DNA of 64,000 bases from Micromonospora tulbaghiae (GTDB lineage Bacteria > Actinomycetota > Actinomycetes > Mycobacteriales > Micromonosporaceae): positions 124,001-188,000 of the forward strand of contig NZ_FMCQ01000010.1 in assembly GCF_900091605.1 (NCBI RefSeq), in the 5' to 3' direction. Each line of letters opens with the position of its first letter. The first letter of the stretch is position 1. The position numbers were made by a program, and so were the translations under genes. This document shows, in pieces, positions 54,049-63,025 of this stretch. The notes beneath the pieces were generated by a model. It was not told where the DNA came from. It saw nothing but the letters and a program-made list of their open reading frames with translations, and did no database searches.

Positions 54049-55836
54049 TCAGCGGCCGGTGGCGTAGCCCTGGGCGCCTCGGGGGTTCGCCGCGGCGGAG
54101 AGGACTCCGGTGGCCGGGTCGCGGGTCACCGCGCACATGCGGCCCAGGCTCCACGGGTCGGACAGGCGCACGGTGTGCCCGCGGGCACGCAGGCCCGCCA
54201 GCACGTCGCCGTCGATCCGGTCCTCCAGCACCAGCACGCCCGGCTCGACCTCGCGCGGATAGAACGACGCCGGAAAGCTCGTCGTGTGCCACGTGGGGGC
54301 GTCGATCGCCTCCTGCAACTCCTGCCCGCCGGCCAGGTGCCGCAGCAGAAACAGCAACTGCCACTGGTCCTGCTGGTCCCCGCCCGGCGTGCCGCACGCC
54401 ATCACCGGCTCGCCGTCGCGCAGCACCAGCGTCGGGCTGAGCGTGGTACGCGGACGCCGGCCCGGCCGCAGCGTCGAGGCGAGCCCCTCCTCCAGCCAGC
54501 ACATCTGCAGCCGGCTGCCGAGCGGGAAGCCCAGCTCCGGGATGGCGGGTGAACTCTGCAACCAGCCACCGCTGGGCGTGGCGGAGATGATGTTGCCCCA
54601 CCGGTCCACCACGTCGACGTGGCAGGTGTCGCCGCGGGTCACGCCGTCGGCCCGTACCGTGGGTTCGCCGGTGCTCGGGTCCTGCGGGACGGCCCGCCCG
54701 GCGGCGTGGGCACGCAGGTGGGACGGCAGCCGGGGCGGCGCTCCCGCCGGGCTCCCGGGGCGCAGCGACGTGTCGGCGCGGTCGCCGACCAGCGCGGCCC
54801 GCGAACGGGCGTAACCGGCCGACAGCAGCGCGGAGCCCGGGACGTCGGTGTCGCCGTACCAGGCCTCCCGGTCGGCGAAGGCGAGCTTCAGCGCCTCGGC
54901 CTGCGCGTGGACGCCGTCCAGACCGGACGGATCGTAGACCGCCGGGTCGTCGAGCGCGTCCAGGATCGAGAGCGTCTGCAGCAGCACCGGGCCCTGGCCC
55001 CAGAAGCCGGTCTTGGCGACCGTGTGCCCGTGCCAGTCCAGCGTGACCGGTTCCTCCCAGGTGGCCGACCAGCGGGCCATGTCGTCGCCGGTGACCAGCC
55101 CGGCGTGGGCGCGCCCGCTGGAGTCGCGCAACGGCAGCCGGCTGAACGCGTCGATCGCCTCGGCGACGAAACCCTCCCGCCAGGCGCGCCGGGCGGCCTC
55201 GATCTGCGCCTCCCGGTCCGTACCGGCGGCCCGTCCGGCGTCGACGAGGCGGCGCAGCGTGTCCGCGTACGCCGGGTTGGTGACCATCTCCCCCGGCGCG
55301 GGCGGGCGGCCGTGGCGGAGCCAGAGGCGCGCGGAGGTCGGCCAGTGGTCGGTGAACAGCGACCGGACCCGCGCGACCGTCTGCCCGGCGGCGCCGACGA
55401 GCGGGTGGCCGGCGGCGGCGTAGCCGATCGCCGGTTCGAGCACCTCGGCGAGCGTGCGGGTGCCGTGGTCGCGCAACAGCAGCAGCCAGGCGTCGACAGC
55501 GCCCGGCACCACGGCGGCGAGCGGGCCGGCGCCGGGCACGAGGCCCAGGCCGAGCGAGCGGAAGTGCGCGACGGTGGCGGCGGCCGGGGCCGGGCCCTGA
55601 CCGCACAGCACCCGCGGCGTGGGGTCGGTCGCGGTGGCGAGGATCGCGGGCACCTCGCCGGCCGGACCGTTGAGGTGCGGCTCCACGACGTGCAGCACGA
55701 ACCCGGCGGCCACAGCGGCGTCGAACGCGTTGCCGCCGCGTTCCAGCACGCCCATCGCGGACTGGCTGGCGAGCCAGTGCGTGGAGGAGACCATGCCGAA
55801 CGTGCCCCGCAGCGTCGGCCGGGTGGTGAACGTCAT
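54049..55836 (-). CDS. Gamma-glutamyltransferase family protein
   Basis: The 595-residue protein is an Ntn hydrolase of the gamma-glutamyltransferase type. It is expected to self-cleave before the nucleophile Thr404 in RGDTCHVDVVD, where most relatives have TTH. Downstream motifs include CGTPGGDQQ. The ATG at 55836 opens MTFTTRPTLRG, without a signal peptide, unlike periplasmic GGTs, so it is presumably cytoplasmic. It follows the peptide importer by 11 bp, which suggests uptake and cleavage of glutathione or other gamma-glutamyl compounds. Confidence 0.92.
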   Translation of the reverse strand: MTFTTRPTLRGTFGMVSSTHWLASQSAMGVLERGGNAFDAAVAAGFVLHVVEPHLNGPAGEVPAILATATDPTPRVLCGQGPAPAAATVAHFRSLGLGLVPGAGPLAAVVPGAVDAWLLLLRDHGTRTLAEVLEPAIGYAAAGHPLVGAAGQTVARVRSLFTDHWPTSARLWLRHGRPPAPGEMVTNPAYADTLRRLVDAGRAAGTDREAQIEAARRAWREGFVAEAIDAFSRLPLRDSSGRAHAGLVTGDDMARWSATWEEPVTLDWHGHTVAKTGFWGQGPVLLQTLSILDALDDPAVYDPSGLDGVHAQAEALKLAFADREAWYGDTDVPGSALLSAGYARSRAALVGDRADTSLRPGSPAGAPPRLPSHLRAHAAGRAVPQDPSTGEPTVRADGVTRGDTCHVDVVDRWGNIISATPSGGWLQSSPAIPELGFPLGSRLQMCWLEEGLASTLRPGRRPRTTLSPTLVLRDGEPVMACGTPGGDQQDQWQLLFLLRHLAGGQELQEAIDAPTWHTTSFPASFYPREVEPGVLVLEDRIDGDVLAGLRARGHTVRLSDPWSLGRMCAVTRDPATGVLSAAANPRGAQGYATGR

Positions 55837-55847
55837 CGGCGGTGAGC

Positions 55848-56882
55848 CTACGCCGTGCCGGCCGCGTCGGCGCGCGTCGTCGCGCCCTCCCCCACGCCGC
55901 CGTCGCGCTCCCCGTCGAGCGGGAACAGGCACGCGGCGTCGTGGCCCGGACCGACCTCGGCGAGCGCCGGATCGGTCTCGGCGCACGCGGGGCGGGCCTG
56001 GGGGCATCGGGTACGGAAACGGCAGCCGCTCGGCGGGTCCACCGGGCTGGGGATGTCGCCGGTGAGCACGATCCGGCGGCGCTCCCGCTCGACGCGCGGA
56101 TCGGCCACCGGCACCGCCGACAGCAGCGCGGCCGTGTAGGGGTGCGCCGGGTGCCGGTAGATCCGCTCGGGTGGGCCGGTCTCGACGATGCGGCCCAGGT
56201 ACATCACCGCGATCCGGTCGCTCATGTGCTCGACGGCGGCCAGGTCGTGCGCGATGAACAGGTAGGTCAGCCCGAGGTCGCGTTGCAGGTGCCGGAGCAG
56301 GTTCATGATCTGTGCCTGGACGCTCAGGTCGAGCGAGGCGATCGGCTCGTCCAGGACGATCAGGTCCGGTTCGCCGGCCAGGGCCCGGGCCACACCGACC
56401 CGCTGGCGCTGGCCGCCGGACAGCTCGTGCGGATACCGGCCCGCCGTGTCGGCGCGCAGGCCGACCAGGTCCAGCAGCTCCGCGACCCGGGCCCGCCGGG
56501 CGGCTGTGGACGCGGCGAGCCGGTGCACGATCAGCGGCTCGGCGATGCTGTCGCCGACCGTCCGGCGTGGATCGAGCGACGCCTGCGGATCCTGGAACAC
56601 CATCGCGACGTGGCGGCGCGTCGCACGCAGACGGCGGCGCGACCAGAGGGTCACGTCCGCGCCCGCCACCCGGACCCGCCCGGCGGTCGGGTCGACCAGC
56701 CGCAGCAACGCCAGACCGGCGGTGGACTTGCCGCTGCCCGACTCACCGACCAGCCCGAGCGTCTCGCCCCGACGTACGGCGAGACTGACGCCGTCCACCG
56801 CGCGGACCGTGCCGGCCGGGGTCGGGAAGTGCACCTTCAGGTCGTCCAGCTCGGCGACCACGTCCGGGGTGTCGGCGCTCAT
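55848..56882 (-). CDS. Opp-type ABC transporter ATP-binding protein (OppF-like), second importer
   Basis: The 344-residue ATPase has Walker A GESGSGKST, signature LSGGQRQRVGVARAL, Walker B LIVLDEPIASLD and the C-terminal CRFRTRCPQARPAC motif. The ATG at 56882 overlaps the stop of the OppD-like gene. The C-terminal tail after the cysteine motif is about 50 residues long and Ala/Gly/Glu-rich. Downstream is the gamma-glutamyltransferase. Confidence 0.95.
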   Translation of the reverse strand: MSADTPDVVAELDDLKVHFPTPAGTVRAVDGVSLAVRRGETLGLVGESGSGKSTAGLALLRLVDPTAGRVRVAGADVTLWSRRRLRATRRHVAMVFQDPQASLDPRRTVGDSIAEPLIVHRLAASTAARRARVAELLDLVGLRADTAGRYPHELSGGQRQRVGVARALAGEPDLIVLDEPIASLDLSVQAQIMNLLRHLQRDLGLTYLFIAHDLAAVEHMSDRIAVMYLGRIVETGPPERIYRHPAHPYTAALLSAVPVADPRVERERRRIVLTGDIPSPVDPPSGCRFRTRCPQARPACAETDPALAEVGPGHDAACLFPLDGERDGGVGEGATTRADAAGTA

Positions 56883-57856
56883 CCGGCCTCTCCACGGTAG
56901 AAGGTGCGGACCGTGTGCCCGTCGCCGACCGTCGTCAGCGGAGGCAGCTCGTGCTCGCAGCGGGGATCGGCGCGGACCGGGCAGCGCGGCCAGAACGCGC
57001 AGCCCGGGGGCAGGTCCAGCGGGCTCGGCGGCGAACCGGGAATGGCCACGAGGTCCTCGCCCCGGCGGGACGGGTCCGGCCGGGCCGCCAGCAGCGCCCG
57101 GGTGTACGGGTGCGTGGGCGCGTCGAACACCGCGTCGACCGGGCCCTGCTCGACGATCCGCCCTCCGTACATGACCGCCACGGTGTCGGCGATGCCGGCC
57201 ACCACTCCCAGGTCGTGGGTGACCCAGACGACGGCTGTGCCGAGCCGGGCCTGGAGGTCGGCGACCAGTTCGATGATCTGCGCCTGCGTGGTGACGTCGA
57301 GCGCCGTGGTCGGCTCGTCGGCGATCAGCAGGTCCGGCTCGCAGGCGAGCGCCATGGCGATGGCGACGCGCTGGCGCATGCCGCCGGAGAACTGGTGCGG
57401 GTACGCGTCGACGCGCCGCGCCGCGGACGGAATGCCCACCAGTTCCAGCAGCTCCACCGCCCGGTCGCGGGCGGCCCGGCGGGTCAGTCCGAGGTGCTCC
57501 TCGGCCGCCTCGGTGACCTGCCGGCCCACCGGCAGCACCGGGTTGAGCGAGGTCATCGGATCCTGGAAGACGAACCCGACGTGCCGGCCGCGTACCTTGC
57601 GGCGACGGTCGTCGGGCAGCGCGGTCAGCTCGGTGTCGAGCAGCCGCACCCGGCCGGTGACGGTCGCGGCCCGCGGGGCGAGGCCGGTGGCGGCGAGCAG
57701 TGTCATGCTCTTGCCGCTGCCGGACTCGCCGACGAGGGCGAACGTCTCCCCCGGCCGCACCTGCCAGGACACCCCGGCGACGGCGCGGACCGGGCCACGG
57801 CGGGTGCCGACGGTGACGGTCAGGTCGTCCACGGACAGCACTGTCGTATGGCTCAT
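56879..57856 (-). CDS. Opp-type ABC transporter ATP-binding protein (OppD-like), second importer
   Basis: The 325-residue ATPase has Walker A GESGSGKSM, where methionine replaces the usual threonine or serine after the lysine-serine, signature FSGGMRQRVAIAMAL, Walker B LLIADEPTTALD, and the CAFWPRCPVRADPRC motif at the end. It is coupled by ATGA overlaps on both sides. With the OppF-like subunit it energises the second importer. Confidence 0.95.
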   Translation of the reverse strand: MSHTTVLSVDDLTVTVGTRRGPVRAVAGVSWQVRPGETFALVGESGSGKSMTLLAATGLAPRAATVTGRVRLLDTELTALPDDRRRKVRGRHVGFVFQDPMTSLNPVLPVGRQVTEAAEEHLGLTRRAARDRAVELLELVGIPSAARRVDAYPHQFSGGMRQRVAIAMALACEPDLLIADEPTTALDVTTQAQIIELVADLQARLGTAVVWVTHDLGVVAGIADTVAVMYGGRIVEQGPVDAVFDAPTHPYTRALLAARPDPSRRGEDLVAIPGSPPSPLDLPPGCAFWPRCPVRADPRCEHELPPLTTVGDGHTVRTFYRGEAG

Positions 57857-58734
57857 GTGGTGCTCCTGCGTGCCTCGCCGAGGGTGAGCTGCCGCGGGTC
57901 GAGCACGTCCCGCAACGCGTCGCCGACCAGGTTGAACGCCAGCACGGTGAGGAAGATCGCCGCGCCCGGGAACACACCCAGCCACCACGCGTCGGTGACG
58001 AAGCCGCGCCCGTCGAACAGCATCCGCCCCCAGGCCGGCGCGGGCGGCTGGATGCCCAGGCCGAGGAAGGACAGCGCGGCCTCGGAGAGGATCGCGAACG
58101 CCAGCGACAGCGACGTCTGCACGATCAGCGGCGCGGCGATGTTCGGCAGCACGTGCCGGCGCATGATGCGCACGTCGGACGCGCCGATGGAGACGGCGGC
58201 CCGAACAAACACCTGCTCGCGTACGGACAGCACGCCGGCGCGGGTGATCCGGGCGAAGATGGGCGTGTAGACCACGCCGATGGCGACCATGGCGGTGAGC
58301 AGGCCGGGGCCGAGCACCGCCACGATGGCCACCGCCAGCAGCAGCACCGGGAACGCGAACAGCACGTCCATGCAGCGCATGAGCACGCTGTCCAACCAGC
58401 CCCGGTAGTAGCCGGCGAACAGTCCGAGCGTCACCCCGGCGACCAGCGCGATGCCGACGCTGACCGCGCCGACCTGGAGTGACACGCGGGCGGCGACGAG
58501 CACCCGGCTGAGCACGTCGCGGCCCAACTCGTCGGTGCCGAACGGGTGCGCGCCGCTGGGTGGGCGCAGCATCTGGTCCACGTCGACGTCGTTGACGCCG
58601 GCCGGGGCCAGCCACGGGCCGGCCACGCCCACCACGACCAGCAGCACGAGCACGATCGTGCCGCCGACGGCGAGCGGGTCGCGGCGCAGCGCGTCGAGGA
58701 CGCGGCGGCCGGTGCTCTCGGTCGTGGCGCTCAC
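57853..58734 (-). CDS. Opp-type ABC transporter permease (OppC-like), second importer
   Basis: The 293-residue permease has six helices, the OppC motif HPFGTDELGRDVLSRVLVAAR and the EAA loop FVRAAVSIGASDVRIMRRHVLPN. The GTG at 58734 overlaps the OppB-like stop as GTGA. The protein is shorter than the first OppC, without an extended tail. Confidence 0.95.
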   Translation of the reverse strand: MSATTESTGRRVLDALRRDPLAVGGTIVLVLLVVVGVAGPWLAPAGVNDVDVDQMLRPPSGAHPFGTDELGRDVLSRVLVAARVSLQVGAVSVGIALVAGVTLGLFAGYYRGWLDSVLMRCMDVLFAFPVLLLAVAIVAVLGPGLLTAMVAIGVVYTPIFARITRAGVLSVREQVFVRAAVSIGASDVRIMRRHVLPNIAAPLIVQTSLSLAFAILSEAALSFLGLGIQPPAPAWGRMLFDGRGFVTDAWWLGVFPGAAIFLTVLAFNLVGDALRDVLDPRQLTLGEARRSTT

Positions 58735-59675
58735 TTGACCGTGATCCTCGGGTCGAGGCGGGCGTAGAGGATGTCCACCAGCAGGTTGACCAGCAGGAAC
58801 AGCGCCGCGACGAGCAGCACCGCGCCCTGCAGGACGGGATAGTCGCGGGCCTGCACGGCGTCGAAGGTGAGCCGGCCGATGCCGGGCCAGGCGAACAGCA
58901 CCTCGATCACGATGACGCCGCCGAGCAGGCTGGCCAGCTGCACCGCGACCACCGTGACGACCGGGATCAGCGCGTTGCGCAGCACGTGCCGCAGGATCAC
59001 CACCCGGCTGCGCAGCCCTTTCGCCTCGGCGGTGCGCACGTAGTCGGCGGAGAGCACCTCCAGCACCGAGGAGCGGATGAACCGGGTGAGGATCGACGCG
59101 GTGACCAGGCCGACGGTGACCGCCGGCAGCGCCACGTGGGTGGCCCACCGGCCGGGGTCGTCGGTCAGCGCCACGTAACCCGACGGGGGTAGCCAGCCGA
59201 GCACCCCGGCGAACAGCAGGATGCCCATGATGCCCATCCAGAAGTCCGGCACGGAGACGCCGAACTGGCTGAACACGCGGGCCGCGTGGTCGACGGCGGA
59301 GCCGCTGCGTACCGCCGCGACGATGCCCAGCGGGAACGCGACGAGCAGCGCGAACACCACAGCGGTGACGGCGAGCGACAGCGTGGCGGGCAGCCGCTCC
59401 AGCACGATCTGGCTCACCGGCTGGCCGGTGCGGAAGCTGACTCCCAGGTCACCGGTGAGCGCGTGCCCGAGGTAGCTGGCGTACTGCACGGGCAGCGGCT
59501 GGTCGAGGCCGGCGCGCTCCCGCAGCGCCTCGTACGTCTGCGGGTCGAACCGGGTGCCGAGCGCCACTCGGACCGGGTCGCCCGGCACCAGTTGCAGCAG
59601 CAGGAACACCACAAGGGTCACGCCGACCAGTACGACCGCCGACTGGAGTACCCGCCGCAGGACGAAGCGGGCCAT
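58731..59675 (-). CDS. Opp-type ABC transporter permease (OppB-like), second importer
   Basis: The 314-residue permease has the OppB features, starting ARFVLRRVLQSAVVLVG and followed by LVPGDPVRVAL, with the EAA loop VRTAEAKGLRSRVVILRHVLRNALIP. The start is either ATG at 59675 or GTG at 59678; both overlap the binding-protein stop codon, so translation is coupled either way. Confidence 0.94.
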   Translation of the reverse strand: MARFVLRRVLQSAVVLVGVTLVVFLLLQLVPGDPVRVALGTRFDPQTYEALRERAGLDQPLPVQYASYLGHALTGDLGVSFRTGQPVSQIVLERLPATLSLAVTAVVFALLVAFPLGIVAAVRSGSAVDHAARVFSQFGVSVPDFWMGIMGILLFAGVLGWLPPSGYVALTDDPGRWATHVALPAVTVGLVTASILTRFIRSSVLEVLSADYVRTAEAKGLRSRVVILRHVLRNALIPVVTVVAVQLASLLGGVIVIEVLFAWPGIGRLTFDAVQARDYPVLQGAVLLVAALFLLVNLLVDILYARLDPRITVK

Positions 59676-61213
59676 CACTTGGCCAGGGCGACCGACCGGA
59701 ACCGGATCGCCCGATCGGTGCGCACCTCGTAGCCGGACACCTTCTTCGACCAGCCCTGCACCACGTCCGGGTTGTAGAGGTAGAGGTAGCTGGCGTCGTC
59801 GACGATCTGCTTCGCGGCCTGCTCGTACGCCTGCTTGCGGGCGCCCTGGTCGGTCTGGGTGCGCGCGTCGTCCAGCAGCTTGTCCACCGCCGGGTTCTTG
59901 TACTTGTGGAAGTTGAACGTGCCGCCGCTGTGGTGCTGGGCGTAGTAGAACTCGTCCGGGTCGATGTTGCCGAGCCAGCCGAGCATGAACCCGTCGAAGT
60001 TGCCCTTGGCCTGCTCGTCGAGCCACTGGGCGAAGTCCAGCGTACGGATCTTGACGGTGATGCCGACGGCCCTGAGCTGCGCGGCGATGACCTGCGCGGC
60101 GGTGACCGTCTCCGGGTACTCGCTGGTGACCATCAGGTCCATGGTCAGGTTGCCGACGCCGGCCTGGCCGAGCATCTGCTTCGCCTTGCCCGGGTCGTGG
60201 CTGTAGGGCGCGTAGTCGTAGTAGAACGCGCTGGCCTTCGGGATGGCGGTCTGGTTGACGGTGGCCAGCCCGAACTTCGCCGCCTTGGTGATCGCCTCAC
60301 GGTCGAGCGCGTACCCGATCGCCCGCCGCACCTCGGGGTTGTCGAACGGCTTGCGGGCCTCGTTGAGCGCCACGTACCAGTAGTCGGTCGACGGCGCCGA
60401 CCTCACCACCGGGCCGTCGCCGTCCTGCAACGACTTCACCTGCTGGGGCGGCAGGTTGTCGGTCCACTGCACCTGACCGCTGCGCAGGTTCTGCAGCGCC
60501 ACAGTGGGGTCCTTGACGAAGGTGAACGTGACGCCGTCCAGCTTCGGCTTCTCACCCCAGTAGGAGTCGTTGCGCACCAGCTTGACGCTGTCGCCGGAGG
60601 TGTAGCCGGCCACCTTGAACGGGCCGCTGCCGACCGGTGCGGTCTTCACCGTGCCGGACTCCACGTTGGACTTCTCGACGATCGCCACGCCCTTGAACCC
60701 GCCGAGGTTCGCCAGCAGGTTCGGGGTGGGCGCGCTCAGCGTCACCACCACGGTGGCCGGGTCCGGCCCGGTGACCGACTTGACGGTGGCGAACTTGTAC
60801 GCGTTGTTCAGCTTCTCCTTGATGATCCGCTCGAACGAGTAGACGACGTCCTCGGAGGTCAGCGGCGACCCGTCGGAGAACTTGACGCCCTCGCGCAGCG
60901 TGAAGGTCCAGGTGAGCTGGTCGGCGCTGGTGGTCCACTTGGTCGCCAGCGACGGCACCATCTTCAGGTCGGCGTCCGGCTCGACGAGTGTGTCGTAGAC
61001 GTTCTCCAGCACCTGGAAGCTGTAGTAGGCCGAGGTCTTGTGCGGGTCGAGCTGGTCCGGCTCGCCGCCGATCGCGGCGTTGAGGACACCACCGGCGCCG
61101 CCGGCGTTCCCCCCGCCACCGACGTCGACCGCCTCGCCTCCGGTGCATCCGGACAGGACGCCGACGGTCAGCGTGAGTGCGGCGCCGAGCGCGCCGAGCT
61201 TCTTCCTGGACAC
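59675..61213 (-). CDS. ABC transporter substrate-binding lipoprotein, family 5, second importer
   Basis: The 512-residue protein has a lipoprotein signal peptide with lipobox LSGC (Cys23), a Gly-rich linker and a family 5 binding domain (FSDGSPLTSEDVVYSFERI, VGSGPFKVAGY). Its partner gamma-glutamyltransferase favours peptides such as glutathione as ligand. The GTG at 61213 (VSRKKLG) gives a normal signal peptide; upstream sequence in frame is not signal-like. It is the first gene of a six-gene operon, with no hairpin after it, unlike the first importer. Confidence 0.94.
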   Translation of the reverse strand: MSRKKLGALGAALTLTVGVLSGCTGGEAVDVGGGGNAGGAGGVLNAAIGGEPDQLDPHKTSAYYSFQVLENVYDTLVEPDADLKMVPSLATKWTTSADQLTWTFTLREGVKFSDGSPLTSEDVVYSFERIIKEKLNNAYKFATVKSVTGPDPATVVVTLSAPTPNLLANLGGFKGVAIVEKSNVESGTVKTAPVGSGPFKVAGYTSGDSVKLVRNDSYWGEKPKLDGVTFTFVKDPTVALQNLRSGQVQWTDNLPPQQVKSLQDGDGPVVRSAPSTDYWYVALNEARKPFDNPEVRRAIGYALDREAITKAAKFGLATVNQTAIPKASAFYYDYAPYSHDPGKAKQMLGQAGVGNLTMDLMVTSEYPETVTAAQVIAAQLRAVGITVKIRTLDFAQWLDEQAKGNFDGFMLGWLGNIDPDEFYYAQHHSGGTFNFHKYKNPAVDKLLDDARTQTDQGARKQAYEQAAKQIVDDASYLYLYNPDVVQGWSKKVSGYEVRTDRAIRFRSVALAK

Positions 61214-61392
61214 AGGCCCCCCTAGCGACTTCCCGGACAAAAGAAAGTTTCGGCGAGTCTTCTCTCCGAGCCGGATCATGTCAAACGAATCCAGCCAAAT
61301 TGACTTGTCGTCGAGTGCTTGCCGGTGCGGAGTGAACGGTGGTTCAATCCGGGCCCCGACCTGATCCGCCACCTGCGCTGGGAGTTGCCGCC
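61214..61392. promoter_or_regulatory. Divergent promoter region between the second importer and the AidB-like gene
   Basis: This 179-bp stretch is AT-richer than its flanks, with ACAAAAGAAAG near the importer and AAATTGACTTG (TTGACT at about 61306) toward the acyl-CoA dehydrogenase. No clear operator palindrome or regulator gene is present, so control of these genes is unresolved. Confidence 0.5.
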
Positions 61393-63021
61393 GTGACCAC
61401 ACACGAGGTCGTCAACCAGGTCCCGCCGATGGTCGGCCACGACACCGCCGACGACCCGGCGCTGTGCGACGGCGTGGCCCGCGAGGGCGCCGGCTGGGCG
61501 CTGCCCGGGTTGCACGAGCTGGGCCGGCTCGCCGGTGGCCAGGAGGCCGCCGAACACGGGCGGCTCGCCAACGAACACCCGCCGGTGCTGCGCACCCACG
61601 ACCGGTACGGCCACCGGATCGACGAGGTGGAGTTCCACCCGTCCTGGCACGAGCTGATGCGTACCGCCGTCGGGCACGGCCTGCACGCCGCGCCGTGGGC
61701 CGACGACCGGCCGGGCGCGCACGTGGCCCGGGCTGCCGGCTTCTACCTGTGGCGGCCCGACGCCGGGCACGGCTGCCCGATCTCGATGACATACGCGGCG
61801 GTGCCCGCGCTGCGGCACAGCCCGGACCTGGCCGCCCGCTACGAGCCGCTGCTCACCAGCCGCGAGTACGACTTCGGGCTGCGCCCGCCGCAGACCAAGC
61901 GCGGGCTGCTCGCCGGCATGTCGATGACCGAGAAGCAGGGCGGCTCGGACGTCCGCGCCAACACCACCACGGCCCGGCCCGAGCCGGACGGCAGCTACCG
62001 GCTCGTCGGGCACAAGTGGTTCACCTCGGCGCCGATGTGCGATCTGTTCCTGACGCTCGCCCAGGCGCCCGGCGGCCTCACCTGCTTCCTGGTCCCCCGG
62101 GTGCTGCCCGACGGTGAACGCAACCCGATGCGGCTGATGCGGCTCAAGGACAAGCTCGGCAACCGCTCCAACGCCTCCGCCGAGGTCGAGTACGAGCACG
62201 CGGTGGCGTGGCGCGTCGGCGACGAGGGCCGGGGCGTCCGCACCATCATCGACATGGTCAACCTGACCCGGCTGGACTGCGTGATCGGCGCCGCCGCCGG
62301 GATGCGCCACGGCGTGACCACAGCCGTGCACCACGCCACCCACCGGCGCGCGTTCGGCAACTACCTGGCCGACCAGCCGCTGATGCGCAACGTGCTGGCC
62401 GACCTGGCCGTCGAGTCCGAGGCCGCCACCGTGCTGATGATGCGGCTGGCCGGGGCGACCGACCGGTCGGCGCGCGGCGACGACGGCGAGACCGCGTTCA
62501 AGCGCCTCGCCCTCGCAGTCGGCAAGTACTGGGTGTGCAAGCGCTGGCCGGGGCACGCCGCCGAGGCGCTGGAGTGCCTGGGCGGCAACGGCTACGTCGA
62601 GGAGTCCGGCATGCCGCGGCTGTTCCGCGAGTCGCCGCTGAACTCGATCTGGGAGGGCTCCGGCAACGTCGCCGCGCTCGACGTGCTGCGCGCGCTCACC
62701 CGGGAACCGCAGGTGCTCGCCGCGTACGAGGCGGAGGTGGCCGCCGCGGCCGGCGCGGACGCACGGCTGGACGCCGCGGTGCGCCGGGTGCGCGACGAAC
62801 TGGCCGACCACACCGACCTGGAGCTGCGCGCCCGGCGGGTGGTGGAGCGGCTCGCGCTGGTGCTCCAGGGCGCGCTGCTGGTGCGCCACGGACACCCGGC
62901 GGTCGCCGACGCGTTCTGCGCGTCCCGGCTCGACGGCGACCACGGTCAGGCGTACGGGACGCTGCCGGGCGGGCTGGACCTCGCCGCGATCATCGACCGC
63001 GCCACCCCGAAGATCGGCTGA
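61393..63021 (+). CDS. AidB-like acyl-CoA dehydrogenase family protein
   Basis: The 542-residue protein has the length and motifs of AidB rather than of standard acyl-CoA dehydrogenases. Examples are SMTEKQGGSDVRANTT, GHKWFTSAPMCDLFL, a late RLFRESPLNSIWEGSGN, and a C-terminal extension of over 100 residues. E. coli AidB protects DNA against alkylation and binds FAD and DNA; its catalytic role is uncertain. The GTG at 61393 (VTTHEVVNQ) is preferred. It is divergent from the second importer and 4 bp upstream of a MOSC gene. Confidence 0.93.
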   Translation: MTTHEVVNQVPPMVGHDTADDPALCDGVAREGAGWALPGLHELGRLAGGQEAAEHGRLANEHPPVLRTHDRYGHRIDEVEFHPSWHELMRTAVGHGLHAAPWADDRPGAHVARAAGFYLWRPDAGHGCPISMTYAAVPALRHSPDLAARYEPLLTSREYDFGLRPPQTKRGLLAGMSMTEKQGGSDVRANTTTARPEPDGSYRLVGHKWFTSAPMCDLFLTLAQAPGGLTCFLVPRVLPDGERNPMRLMRLKDKLGNRSNASAEVEYEHAVAWRVGDEGRGVRTIIDMVNLTRLDCVIGAAAGMRHGVTTAVHHATHRRAFGNYLADQPLMRNVLADLAVESEAATVLMMRLAGATDRSARGDDGETAFKRLALAVGKYWVCKRWPGHAAEALECLGGNGYVEESGMPRLFRESPLNSIWEGSGNVAALDVLRALTREPQVLAAYEAEVAAAAGADARLDAAVRRVRDELADHTDLELRARRVVERLALVLQGALLVRHGHPAVADAFCASRLDGDHGQAYGTLPGGLDLAAIIDRATPKIG

Positions 63022-63025
63022 GGGT

